DNA from: Marinagarivorans sp. UBA5868
GTDB taxonomy: Bacteria > Pseudomonadota > Gammaproteobacteria > Pseudomonadales > Cellvibrionaceae
Assembly: GCA_002432095.1 (NCBI GenBank)
Contig: DJFQ01000023.1
Location: 34,606-52,296 of the forward strand
Length of the DNA: 17,691 nt
Reading direction: 5' to 3'
The stretch's first letter is position 1, and the number at the start of each line of letters is the position of its first letter. The translations under genes and the position numbers were made by a program. The notes under the pieces were generated by a model that saw nothing but the letters and a program-made list of their open reading frames with translations, was not told the origin of the DNA and did not search any database. Below, piece after piece: positions 1-7,054 of this stretch.

Positions 1-2
1 TT

Positions 3-548
3 GAAGTCACATCCGCATTTCTGCAAGGCACAGATCAACGTTATATTTTTGCGGCTGCTGGCTTTAACCTGTTGATATGGAGCGCGTACATTTATTGGTA
101 CCTTCGGCGCAGGACATCCGCACTGGTCGTCCAGATCACAGAAAAGGTTCAGCAGGAGCGCCCGCTGATCGCATACCAGCAGCTCCCGGACGATACCAAA
201 CATGACCGGCTTCGAAACACCATATTGCAATATATGGCGGCCCACTATGCAGATCAGGATCTAAATCTGGATATGGTGGCTGCGGACTTAGGCACCAATC
301 GGGCAAGAATTAATGCGTGTCTGAAAGAGGAGTCGGGGCTGACCTTCACCGCGTACATAAACAAACTCAGGTTAACTGAGGCTGCGCGCCTGCTTTTACA
401 TAAAGAGACCAGTATTGCGGAAATAGCTGATGAAGTTGGCTATAGCAATGCTTCGTACTTTACGACCGTTTTCAAAAAAGAATACGCCTGTACCCCAGGG
501 GAGTTCCGCCGGTTAATGGTGGACAAAAAGCGGAATAATAGTGAATGA
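3..548 (+). CDS. AraC-family transcriptional regulator, membrane-anchored, 5'-truncated by window edge
   Basis: The reading frame is open to the left edge, so the N-terminus lies outside the window; a TTG at 72 is only an internal codon. The visible 181 residues begin with a short tail, then a hydrophobic segment (FAAAGFNLLIWSAYIYWYL) followed by RRR, as expected for a membrane helix with a cytoplasmic positive flank. A linker follows, then a C-terminal AraC DNA-binding domain with two helix-turn-helix units. The second carries the family signature (IAEIADEVGYSNASYFTTVFKKEY followed by CTPGEFRR). It is a close paralogue of the next gene: membrane helix, linker (QQERPL against QQERTL) and DNA-binding domain align, with roughly 70% identity by eye in the last. 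By analogy the missing part should hold a first membrane helix and an extracytoplasmic sensor domain. Likely target (inference): the pectin-related genes downstream. No clear terminator follows. Confidence 0.88.
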   Translation, partial: EVTSAFLQGTDQRYIFAAAGFNLLIWSAYIYWYLRRRTSALVVQITEKVQQERPLIAYQQLPDDTKHDRLRNTILQYMAAHYADQDLNLDMVAADLGTNRARINACLKEESGLTFTAYINKLRLTEAARLLLHKETSIAEIADEVGYSNASYFTTVFKKEYACTPGEFRRLMVDKKRNNSE

Positions 549-841
549 CAGATGCACCCACACGCTGTGACTGAAAACCACCTCTCTCCGACCCAAAGTC
601 TAGATGTGATTTGCGTCACGCAAAGGTTGTGATTCGCTCGCATCTTGTCATTTCGACTGCAAATAGATGCCCTTCCGCAATGCTTTGAGATAATTATCAC
701 TAAACTGGTATTTTTTTAACGCTACCATGTGTCGAGTGTTTTTTGTACGACTGCTGTAGCCATCAACGCCGCTTCTATAAGAGGCTTCCGCGTTGGCGGG
801 GTCGGGACAGTTGATAGAGAGATCTTGGTGGGGCGAAAAAT
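549..841. other. Intergenic region between the tandem AraC genes
   Basis: No credible gene is seen here. It holds a CRP-like palindrome (605-620), a second weaker TGTGA half site at 628, an AT-rich stretch with an 8-base T run at 711-718, and an inverted repeat CAACGC (764-769) / GCGTTG (790-795) in the probable leader of the second AraC gene. A Shine-Dalgarno-like GGTGGGG precedes the ATG at 842. Confidence 0.6.
605..620. promoter_or_regulatory. CRP/Vfr-type binding site
   Basis: TGTGA-N6-TCACG matches the CRP consensus TGTGA-N6-TCACA in nine of ten core positions with the correct 6-base spacing. It lies about 220 bases upstream of the second AraC gene. A weaker TGTGA half site follows at 628, about two helical turns away. 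If real, it would put the regulator under catabolite-type cAMP control. This is a sequence match only; no promoter was located confidently relative to it. Confidence 0.45.
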
Positions 842-2095
842 ATGCGTCTATCTGTTTATTCATTTTTGCCGGAGTCGTTTCCCCACCCGCGTTCCGCTTT
901 TCAAACCGAGCACGAGAGACTCCGTAAGCTTGGTATGTGGACCGGGCATCTGGGGGTGATTGCGGCGATATTATTTACGCTTTCAACGTTCGGCATCTAT
1001 GGCGCTTATAAAGCTTCTGAGATCAACCACTCGTTATTACCTGCGGATGAAGGTGAGATGCCCTGGACGATTTCACCCACCTCGGATCGGCAGGATGGCG
1101 GCGCGTCCAGCCTCAGGATGCGTGATGATCGTGAGCGGATTGACTTTGACTTCACTATTGCTGGATCCGCCAAAATTCCTTACGTTGCCGTCAGTGCACT
1201 TTTCTCAGGTCCGGAAGTTATTGAGAATTTCGTTGATTGGTCGGGCTATAGTTCGATTTCTATCGATGTGCGTTGCGATCCGGCCAACGAGTTTATGCTC
1301 GTTTTATCGACCTTTGATGAAAAAGTGACCCGTGCGGGCGATTATTTAAGTTTACGTATACCCACTGCGTTTTTCTCCTGCCACAGCAAGACGGAAAGTA
1401 TCAATATTGACTTGCAGCACCTGGAAGTGCCGGAGTGGTGGCTGCTCCATCAAGGTTTGGAGCTAACCGATCGCGGATACGATTTATCGCGAGTCCGCGG
1501 CTTCTCCTTCATTAATTCACCGCAAAGTCCGCTTGACGTTCCTTCCAACTTATCCATCAGCAACATCCAGTTATTTGGGCGTAATTGGACATTGTTGTAC
1601 ATTTCCGTGGTTTTTTGCGCAGCTATTTGGGTGTTTTTTCTCACACTTGCGCTGAGATGCAAATTGCGCAAAGTACGTGAGGAAATTCAGGATAAAGCGC
1701 AGCAGGAGCGCACTTTGGTACCTTGCCAGGAAGTCCCAACGCAGTTGAGCGGAGATATACATAAGGATGCTGTATTACGGTACATGGTGACTCAGTATGT
1801 GAGGCCCGATCTGAGCATGGAGGTCGCAGTTGCAGAACTAGGTATTAATCGAGCAAAAATAAACGCAATCCTAAAAAAGGAACTGGGTCTCACCTTTGTC
1901 GGTTACATCAACAAACTCAGGCTTACTGAAGCGGCACGTTTGCTGTCGGAAAAAGAGTCCAGCGTTGCCGAGATTGCCTACCTGGTGGGGTACAGCAACG
2001 CATCGTACTTTACGACAGTTTTCAAAAAGGAGTACGGTTGTACGCCCGGAGAGTTTCGCAAGTTGATGGAGTGTAAAACGGCGTGTGATCTGTAG
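842..2095 (+). CDS. Membrane-bound AraC-family regulator with extracytoplasmic beta-sandwich-like sensor domain
   Basis: This is a complete 417-residue protein. Domains in order: a short cytoplasmic N-terminus (1-36), membrane helix 1 (about 37-57, LGVIAAILFTLSTFGIYGAY), an extracytoplasmic domain (about 60-247), membrane helix 2 (about 249-272, WTLLYISVVFCAAIWVFFL) with a basic flank, a linker, and an AraC DNA-binding domain (about 305-410) with the signature VGYSNASYFTTVFKKEYGCT. The outer domain is rich in alternating hydrophobic strands and resembles carbohydrate-binding beta-sandwich folds, but I cannot place it in a family. The ATG at 842 has GGTGGGG upstream; an internal ATG at 935, just before helix 1, is the alternative start. 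The architecture implies direct signal passage from an external ligand to DNA without a kinase. It lies just upstream of a rhamnogalacturonan lyase gene, its probable target (inference). Confidence 0.9.
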   Translation: MRLSVYSFLPESFPHPRSAFQTEHERLRKLGMWTGHLGVIAAILFTLSTFGIYGAYKASEINHSLLPADEGEMPWTISPTSDRQDGGASSLRMRDDRERIDFDFTIAGSAKIPYVAVSALFSGPEVIENFVDWSGYSSISIDVRCDPANEFMLVLSTFDEKVTRAGDYLSLRIPTAFFSCHSKTESINIDLQHLEVPEWWLLHQGLELTDRGYDLSRVRGFSFINSPQSPLDVPSNLSISNIQLFGRNWTLLYISVVFCAAIWVFFLTLALRCKLRKVREEIQDKAQQERTLVPCQEVPTQLSGDIHKDAVLRYMVTQYVRPDLSMEVAVAELGINRAKINAILKKELGLTFVGYINKLRLTEAARLLSEKESSVAEIAYLVGYSNASYFTTVFKKEYGCTPGEFRKLMECKTACDL

Positions 2096-2286
2096 GCCGG
2101 TTCTCAGAAATGGCGAAAAAATGCCTTGGTTTGCGAAATTTAATAGAAAACGATACTGATTTTTAACAGGCCGGACCTATCCGGTTCGATATAGTGCAGC
2201 TAGATTCAGCGCGGATTGTGGAGGTAACCGGCTGATAAACACAAAATAATAAGATAACGACTCCCACAAAATTTTTGGTGATTTTT
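2096..2286 (+). promoter_or_regulatory. Upstream region of the lyase gene, with candidate promoter and inverted repeat
   Basis: A possible sigma70 promoter is TTTGCG (2130-2135), a 16-base gap and GATACT (2152-2157). Just downstream is a small perfect inverted repeat, CCGGA CCTA TCCGG (2171-2184), a plausible operator or leader hairpin. A second AACCGG at 2226 could pair with its right arm. The lyase start ATG at 2287 is preceded by a weak GGTG at 2277-2280. An apparently strong GGAGG at 2219-2223 has no usable start codon after it. Confidence 0.3.
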
Positions 2287-4755
2287 ATGAATAAAAGTCT
2301 TTTGCCTGTAGGTGCTGTGTTGCTATTGCTGGCCGCATGTGGCGGCGGTTCTTCGTCCGGTGGAAACGATGGGTCGAGTTCCTCTTCCAGCAGTTCGAGC
2401 TCGTCCAGTTCTTCATCCAGTAGCTCGTCCTCGAGCAACTCGTCGTCGAGCTCCAGCAGCTCTTCTTCCAGCAGCTCATCGTCGAGTAGCTCTTCATCGA
2501 GCAGCTCTTCGTCGAGCAGTTCATCGTCCGGTAGCCCAACTGGCAAATATATGGAATGGCTGAACCGCGGCGTTGTGGCGGTGAAAGTAAATAACGGTGT
2601 GTTCCTGTCCTGGCGTTTGTTGGGTACTGATCCGGAAGATGTCGAGTTCAATGTTTACCGTAACGGTACTTTGGTAAATGGCTCGCCCTTGGATGATGTC
2701 ACCAATTATGTGGACACGGCAGGTACCACAAATTCCACTTATGAAGTGCGTGCAATCGTCGATGGCGACGAACGTGAGGCTGATTCCGAGGCGACCGTTT
2801 GGGCGCAGCAAGGGCTGACCATTGATCTCAATCGCCCCAATGGTGGCACAACGCCATCCGGAGGCAGTTATACCTATGCGCCTAACGATGCGTCGGTCGG
2901 TGACTTGGACGGCGATGGTGAATATGAAATTGTGCTGAAATGGGACCCATCCAACGCCCAAGATAACGCCAATGCCGGTTATACAGGCAATGTTTACTTG
3001 GATGCTTATGAGCTGGACGGCACCCAACTGTGGCGCATTGATTTGGGCCGCAACATTCGCGCAGGCGCGCATTACACACAATTTATGGTGTACGACTTTG
3101 ATGGCGATGGTAAGGCGGAATTGGCGACCAAAACCGCTGATGGCACACGCGATTCTGCGGGCACTGTCATCGGCAATGCCAATGCGGATTTCCGCAATTC
3201 ATCTGGTTATGTACTGAGTGGCCCCGAGTTTTTCACCATTTTTAATGGCGAGACTGGTCGCATCATGCAAACCATTCCTTATCCAAACGCGAGAGGCAAT
3301 GTCGGCGATTGGGGCGATACCTACGGCAACCGAGTTGACCGCTTTTTGGCGGGGGTTGCTTACCTCGACGGTCGGCGGCCAAGCATGATTTTTTCTCGCG
3401 GCTATTACACAAAAGTGTTGATGACTGCGCTGGATTGGCGGGACGGCAAATTGACCACACGCTGGCAGTTTGTTGCTGACGGCTCGCAAAACTCTAGTTA
3501 TCGGGGACAGGGCGCGCATAGTCTGAGTATTGCCGACGTGGATAACGACGGTAAAGACGAGATTATTTTTGGTGCCGCTACTATTGATGATAACGGTCGT
3601 GGCCTTTACAACACTGGCATTTGCCACGGTGATGCTCTGCATGTGGCAGACGTTATTCCGAGCCGCCCCGGCTTAGAAGTATTTATGCCCCACGAGTCGC
3701 CGAGTTGTTATGGCGGTCGCGGTGTGACCTTGCACGATGCACGAACTGGCCAGGTCATTTTCTATGGCGATGGTAACGGCGATGATGTAGGTCGTGGCGT
3801 AACAGGCGATATAGATCCGCGCACCCCTGGTATGGAATCTTGGGCATCTAGAAACGGCCTGTTTACAGCTGCGGGACAAGAGTTGTCAGCCAAACCGAAG
3901 GATCAGGTTAATTTTATGATCTGGTGGGATGGCGATCTACTGAGAGAGCTTTTGAATGATAAAACCATATACAAATGGGATTATGGCAGAGGTGAATCCA
4001 GGGCCCTGTTTGACCCAAGCGGCGTTGACTCTAATAATAACAGTAAGGCCACGCCCACTTTGTCCGCCGATTTGTTTGGCGATTGGCGCGAAGAAGTGAT
4101 CTTGCGCAATACCAACAACAGGCAATTGGTGGTCTATACCACAACTCACCCGACTGATTATCGACTCTATACATTGATGCACGATCCACAATATCGCGTG
4201 GCAATTGCCTGGCAAAATACGGCTTACAACCAGCCGCCGCACCCAAGCTTTTTCCTTGGTGATGGCATGGCGAAGCAACCGGTGCCGGACATCAATACCC
4301 CGCGTGGCGGAAGTTTGCCAGCACCACCGGCTCCGCCAGCAGACGTTGTTCAGGTACAGGAAAACGCATCGGGTTTTTGTGCCGTGGACGGTGTGATCGA
4401 GGCTATCAATACTGGATTTACGGGTGCGGGTTATGCCAATAGCAACAACGCAGTAGGCGCCAATGTGCGCTGGGCTGTTAACGCACCAAGCACTGGCAAT
4501 TACAATCTGGCATTCCGCTACGCCGGCGTGACCGACCGCCCAGCTACTTTACGGGTAAACGGTGCAGCGGCTCAAAACGGTGTTCCATTTGCCTCGACCA
4601 CCACCTGGACCAACTGGTCTACACAAAGCCTTGCAGTTGCACTCAATAGTGGAAATAACACTATTGAGTTAGTTGCCACAGTCGCAGATGGTTTGCCCAA
4701 TATAGATTGGCTGCAAATAGGCAATAAGGACGCTGCCCCCGGCACCTGTCTGTAA
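2287..4755 (+). CDS. Rhamnogalacturonan endolyase (PL11) lipoprotein with poly-serine linker and C-terminal CBM35
   Basis: PL11 enzymes cut the rhamnogalacturonan I backbone by beta-elimination. The ATG at 2287 gives 822 residues and a lipoprotein signal (lipobox LAAC, Cys18); upstream TTG/GTG codons would disrupt this signal. Residues 30-81 are serine except for one Asn, a flexible tether typical of Cellvibrio-type enzymes. The catalytic part (about 86-675) starts with a small beta domain (VFLSWRLLGTDPEDVEFNVYRNG), then shows PL11 propeller motifs with calcium-loop-like sequences (DLDGDGEYEIVLKW, DFDGDGKAELATKTADGT, DVDNDGKDEIIFG). A Pro/Ala linker (PAPPAPPA) leads to a CBM35 domain (about 688-815; RPATLRVNGAA, NIDWLQIG) with two Cys that may pair. 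It should be surface-anchored in the outer membrane. A strong terminator follows, so it is probably transcribed as the last gene of its unit. Confidence 0.95.
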   Translation: MNKSLLPVGAVLLLLAACGGGSSSGGNDGSSSSSSSSSSSSSSSSSSSSSNSSSSSSSSSSSSSSSSSSSSSSSSSSSSSSGSPTGKYMEWLNRGVVAVKVNNGVFLSWRLLGTDPEDVEFNVYRNGTLVNGSPLDDVTNYVDTAGTTNSTYEVRAIVDGDEREADSEATVWAQQGLTIDLNRPNGGTTPSGGSYTYAPNDASVGDLDGDGEYEIVLKWDPSNAQDNANAGYTGNVYLDAYELDGTQLWRIDLGRNIRAGAHYTQFMVYDFDGDGKAELATKTADGTRDSAGTVIGNANADFRNSSGYVLSGPEFFTIFNGETGRIMQTIPYPNARGNVGDWGDTYGNRVDRFLAGVAYLDGRRPSMIFSRGYYTKVLMTALDWRDGKLTTRWQFVADGSQNSSYRGQGAHSLSIADVDNDGKDEIIFGAATIDDNGRGLYNTGICHGDALHVADVIPSRPGLEVFMPHESPSCYGGRGVTLHDARTGQVIFYGDGNGDDVGRGVTGDIDPRTPGMESWASRNGLFTAAGQELSAKPKDQVNFMIWWDGDLLRELLNDKTIYKWDYGRGESRALFDPSGVDSNNNSKATPTLSADLFGDWREEVILRNTNNRQLVVYTTTHPTDYRLYTLMHDPQYRVAIAWQNTAYNQPPHPSFFLGDGMAKQPVPDINTPRGGSLPAPPAPPADVVQVQENASGFCAVDGVIEAINTGFTGAGYANSNNAVGANVRWAVNAPSTGNYNLAFRYAGVTDRPATLRVNGAAAQNGVPFASTTTWTNWSTQSLAVALNSGNNTIELVATVADGLPNIDWLQIGNKDAAPGTCL
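2374..2529 (+). repeat. Poly-serine-coding low-complexity repeat
   Basis: Fifty-two codons code for serine except one AAC (Asn). Codons mix TCG, TCC, TCA, TCT, AGC and AGT in loosely repeated blocks such as AGCAGCTCTTC, so the amino-acid tract is held by selection or by repeat expansion of mixed codons, not by one simple triplet. The opposite strand reads as an unusual Leu/Asp/Glu-rich open frame purely as a by-product. Confidence 0.95.
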
Positions 4756-4763
4756 ATCCAACT

Positions 4764-4793
4764 GGCAGCCCACTTGTTGTGGGCTGCCTTTTT
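4764..4793 (+). terminator. Rho-independent terminator after the PL11 lyase
   Basis: A perfect 10-bp stem GGCAGCCCAC / GTGGGCTGCC with loop TTGTT is followed by TTTTT, nine bases after the lyase stop codon. It separates the lyase from the Nudix-type gene downstream. Confidence 0.93.
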
Positions 4794-4882
4794 CTCCCTT
4801 TGAATTTTGCGTCAGCCAGCAGCTGCCCTTGGCAGTGCTGTTGCCTGCGCGCGTTCTTTGTAAACGGCTAGTGCAAGCACCT

Positions 4883-5593
4883 ATGAGCGTAGATGTCTAT
4901 TCGTCAAAGAATTTACAAGTAGGGCCCAGTAGCACTGGCTGTGTTGGGGGTTGCCCCGGTATTTCGCTTCGTTTTGTTATTTTGGCGCTGGGAGACAATC
5001 AAATTGAGGTGCTGTGTAAATCGCAGTTGGGTGGCGAAACATGGGATTTGCCAGAAGGCGGCATTTGCTCGAATGAGGGCATCCGCAAATCCGCACAAAA
5101 ACAATTGCAGTCGGTCACTGGAATGGATCGGATCTTCCATGATCAATTACAAACCTTTGGTGGCAGTGGCAAGGCGCCACTGACCGTCGCTTATTACGCG
5201 CTGCTGCCACCTGAGGTTTGTAGTCGAGTTGCTCCGGTTTACAGCAATATGCGTTGGTGGCACTGGGCACATCTCCCGCAACTCTCTGAAGAGTCCGAGG
5301 GCTTGGTGCAATCCGCTATTCGTAGTTTGCGATTGCGTGCGTATTACGAGCCAATCATTTTCAGTTTATTGCCCAAAAGATTCACGCTTCTGCAATTCCA
5401 GAAGGTCTATGAGACGGTACTAAACGTGCGTATCGGAAAAAGCAATTTTCGGAGGAAAATATCCAGGATGGATTTTTTAATACCTTGTCAAGAATGGCAG
5501 CAGGATGTGGCCCACCGGGCAGCACGTTTGTATGAGTTTGACGAAAACGCTTATATTAAATTTTGTGAAAGTGGATCCATTTTTTCCTTCTGA
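4883..5593 (+). CDS. NrtR-like transcriptional regulator with degenerate Nudix domain and winged HTH
   Basis: The protein has 236 residues from the ATG at 4883; the frame is open back to a TTG at 4829, but the extra residues look non-conserved and no Shine-Dalgarno supports either start strongly. Residues about 25-140 form a Nudix-like domain with the expected WDLPEGG entry, but the Nudix box GX5EX7REUXEEXGU reads with Lys73-Gln74 in place of RE and Ser77-Val78 in place of EE. All metal-binding glutamates of the REUXEE core are therefore gone. The C-terminal part (FSLLPKRFTLLQFQKVYETV then NFRRKI) is the winged helix found in NrtR/AraR-type regulators, where the Nudix domain senses a nucleotide or sugar ligand. 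In this setting it probably represses or activates pectin or arabinose-related genes nearby (inference). It is not expected to be a hydrolase. Confidence 0.85.
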   Translation: MSVDVYSSKNLQVGPSSTGCVGGCPGISLRFVILALGDNQIEVLCKSQLGGETWDLPEGGICSNEGIRKSAQKQLQSVTGMDRIFHDQLQTFGGSGKAPLTVAYYALLPPEVCSRVAPVYSNMRWWHWAHLPQLSEESEGLVQSAIRSLRLRAYYEPIIFSLLPKRFTLLQFQKVYETVLNVRIGKSNFRRKISRMDFLIPCQEWQQDVAHRAARLYEFDENAYIKFCESGSIFSF

Positions 5594-5954
5594 TTTCGAT
5601 CTTTCCTATTTCCCCATCACCGCTACTTTTTATTCTCAATGAAATATAGCCTCGATTGGCTGGTTTCGAATTATTAGTTCGACTTCGCATACTTTTTATT
5701 CCAGATTTAATATAAATTGAAAAATAATTACATTGACCTTAAGCAGACTTTCGCAATACATTTAGCATGTTAATTTATTAAAGGAGTTATTTGCTTCTGT
5801 TTTAATTTTTCGGTGCAGGGGGCGCCGCAGCTGGTCGTAATGACTGGCGTTTTACTTGGGGCGGCAGTTGAGGATGTAAGCGCTTCAGGATAAGCGTGCA
5901 AGAGGATGGGAGAAATCGAGTGCGCATTCAATCAAACTGTTTAGGAGAGACTTT
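5594..5954 (+). promoter_or_regulatory. Long AT-rich leader/promoter region upstream of the CBM35-like protein
   Basis: No gene is seen in these 361 bases. The left two thirds are AT-rich and carry the best promoter candidate (5733-5762). A GC-rich patch at about 5817-5873 follows, then AAGCGCTT (5878-5885), a perfect 8-base palindrome like the core of LacI-family operators. A Shine-Dalgarno AGGAGA lies at 5943-5948 before the ATG at 5955. An AAAGGAG at 5780 precedes only a four-codon TTG frame, which I do not regard as a gene. Confidence 0.45.
5733..5762 (+). promoter_or_regulatory. Candidate sigma70 promoter for the CBM35-like gene
   Basis: TTGACC (5733-5738) matches the -35 consensus in five of six positions. 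A -10 of ATACAT at 17-base spacing, or TACATT at 18, follows. It would give an mRNA leader of about 185 bases. Prediction only. Confidence 0.4.
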
Positions 5955-6416
5955 ATGTTCAATGCATTGAAATCAATTCTGATTGCGAGCTCATTCGTTT
6001 TCGGCGCAAGCACAGCTTCCGCTGTTACGGTTGTCAATGAAGTTGAAGGAGTTGCTAATGGAACTGTTGCGTTATTTGAGAATATCCATGGCGGATATAC
6101 AGGCTCTGGTTATATAAACACCATCAACGAGTATGGTGCGGGATTTTTGTTTCATATGTACGTCGATGTCGAACCAAATCCGGCCGGTACGATTAGAATA
6201 CGTTACGCCAATGGTACCGGTAGTGCGAGGCCAGCCACTTTAGGTGTCAATAGCTATTCGTATACCTTGCAATTTCCGCCAACGGGAGGTTGGAATGTAT
6301 GGCGGGAAGCTACCATTTATAGTCCATTGATTTGGGCAAGCAATGAGCTTGAGTTGACAGCAGACACCGCTGCGGGGCTTGCCAATATTGATAAGGTTAC
6401 TATCGTAACTCCGTAG
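5955..6416 (+). CDS. Small secreted single-domain CBM35-like carbohydrate-binding protein
   Basis: This 153-residue protein has a clear Sec signal peptide (about 1-23, ending ASTASA) and a good Shine-Dalgarno (AGGAGA, 6 bases from ATG). The mature part of about 130 residues is one beta-sandwich domain that matches the CBM35 at the end of the PL11 lyase. Shared features are FENIHGGYTGSGYINT against the lyase's INTGFTGAGYANS, RYANGTGSARPATLGVN against RYAGVTDRPATLRVN, and ANIDKVTIV against PNIDWLQIG. No catalytic domain, lipobox or transmembrane helix is present. CBM35 domains bind uronic acids or galactose-type sugars, so it may bind pectic fragments in the periplasm or outside (inference). 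A terminator follows 18 bases after the stop, so it is probably monocistronic. Confidence 0.88.
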   Translation: MFNALKSILIASSFVFGASTASAVTVVNEVEGVANGTVALFENIHGGYTGSGYINTINEYGAGFLFHMYVDVEPNPAGTIRIRYANGTGSARPATLGVNSYSYTLQFPPTGGWNVWREATIYSPLIWASNELELTADTAAGLANIDKVTIVTP

Positions 6417-6433
6417 TGCTCAGGAAGTAGCAG

Positions 6434-6460
6434 AAAAACCCGGCCGTGGCCGGGTTTTTT
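6434..6460. terminator. Bidirectional intrinsic terminator
   Basis: The stem CCCGGC / GCCGGG with loop CGTG has an A run on its left and TTTTTT on its right, so it reads as a terminator on both strands. It lies between the convergent CBM35-like gene (+) and the diguanylate cyclase gene (-) and could serve both. Confidence 0.9.
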
Positions 6461-6691
6461 ATCGAGGAGCAAACCACCTATTAAATCCAAGTAAGTGGTC
6501 CGAACTCGCTGATCACAAATTTTCTCGGAAACGTCTATTGATAAGTTGCCAATGTTGGACAAAAGCGAGCGGTTGGCTGGTCGACTCTCACTGCGAGTGA
6601 CGGCCTTTGGTGTTTCAGCTAATTCAATGAGATTGGACAATGCGGCTGGTCGCGTTGACTGTTAATGACGCCAAATTAAAACTATAAGAAT
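6461..6691. other. Intergenic region between convergent genes
   Basis: No gene or RNA is recognised. Two partial direct repeats, TTGGACAA followed by CTGGTCG, begin at 6555 and 6633 with different internal spacing. A small hairpin TCACT GCG AGTGA lies near 6588-6600. Function unknown; possibly leftover sequence. Confidence 0.35.
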
Positions 6692-7054
6692 TCAACCGTC
6701 TATAACAACACAATTGCGCCCAGATTCTTTGGCTTTGTATAACAATTCGTCAGCATGTTTAAGTGTCATTTCGAACGACTCATTCGCTCTGGACATGGCG
6801 AGGCCGATGCTGATCGTCACATGTAAAGGTCGCAGCTCGTGTTCAAATACACAGGTAGCAACTGAAGCACGGATTTTTTCCGCGAGGCTCTTTGCGCCTT
6901 GGCTCGTAGTGCCTGCGCACAGAATGACAAATTCCTCGCCGCCCCAACGGCCAACATGGTCGCCCATGCGGACGGTTTGCCGCAAGACCTGCGCAACGCC
7001 GGTAATAATCCTATCGCCGGCGTCGTGACCACGGGTGTCGTTTATCCGTTTAAG
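6692..7054 (-). CDS. C-terminal piece of the hybrid cyclase: GGDEF catalytic core
   Basis: In the third frame the family sequence resumes with KRINDTRGHDAGDRIITG and continues to VVIDG. The active-site loop is GGEEF, a functional variant, and RMGD lies five residues before it, which is the RxxD inhibitory I-site for c-di-GMP feedback. Catalytic residues thus look intact although the reading frame is not. The only ATG in this frame (6985) is downstream of the DxD block, so a protein started there would be inactive. Confidence 0.75.
   Translation of the reverse strand, partial: LKRINDTRGHDAGDRIITGVAQVLRQTVRMGDHVGRWGGEEFVILCAGTTSQGAKSLAEKIRASVATCVFEHELRPLHVTISIGLAMSRANESFEMTLKHADELLYKAKESGRNCVVIDG

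Noticed and set aside
648..863. Small minus-strand frame in the AraC intergenic gap
   Set aside because: No Shine-Dalgarno, no motif, and it crosses the AraC start; treated as chance.
729..959. Small plus-strand frame before and overlapping the second AraC gene
   Set aside because: It overlaps the AraC start in another frame and looks random; the region is better read as a leader.
2374..2529. Possible CRISPR or tandem satellite array
   Set aside because: The repetition is only serine codons in frame inside a protein; there are no spacers or constant repeat unit.
2163..2651. Minus-strand 162-residue frame rich in Leu, Asp and Glu
   Set aside because: It is the reverse reading of the poly-serine tract inside the lyase gene; the composition follows from serine codons on the other strand, with no start signal or family match.
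2521..3081. Minus-strand 186-residue frame inside the lyase
   Set aside because: It lies fully within the well-supported PL11 gene and has no recognisable motif.
3199..3642. Minus-strand 147-residue frame inside the lyase
   Set aside because: Shadow of the PL11 coding frame, with no family features.
4829..4882. N-terminal extension of the Nudix-type regulator from a TTG
   Set aside because: The ATG at 4883 gives a better N-terminus, and the extension carries no conserved sequence.
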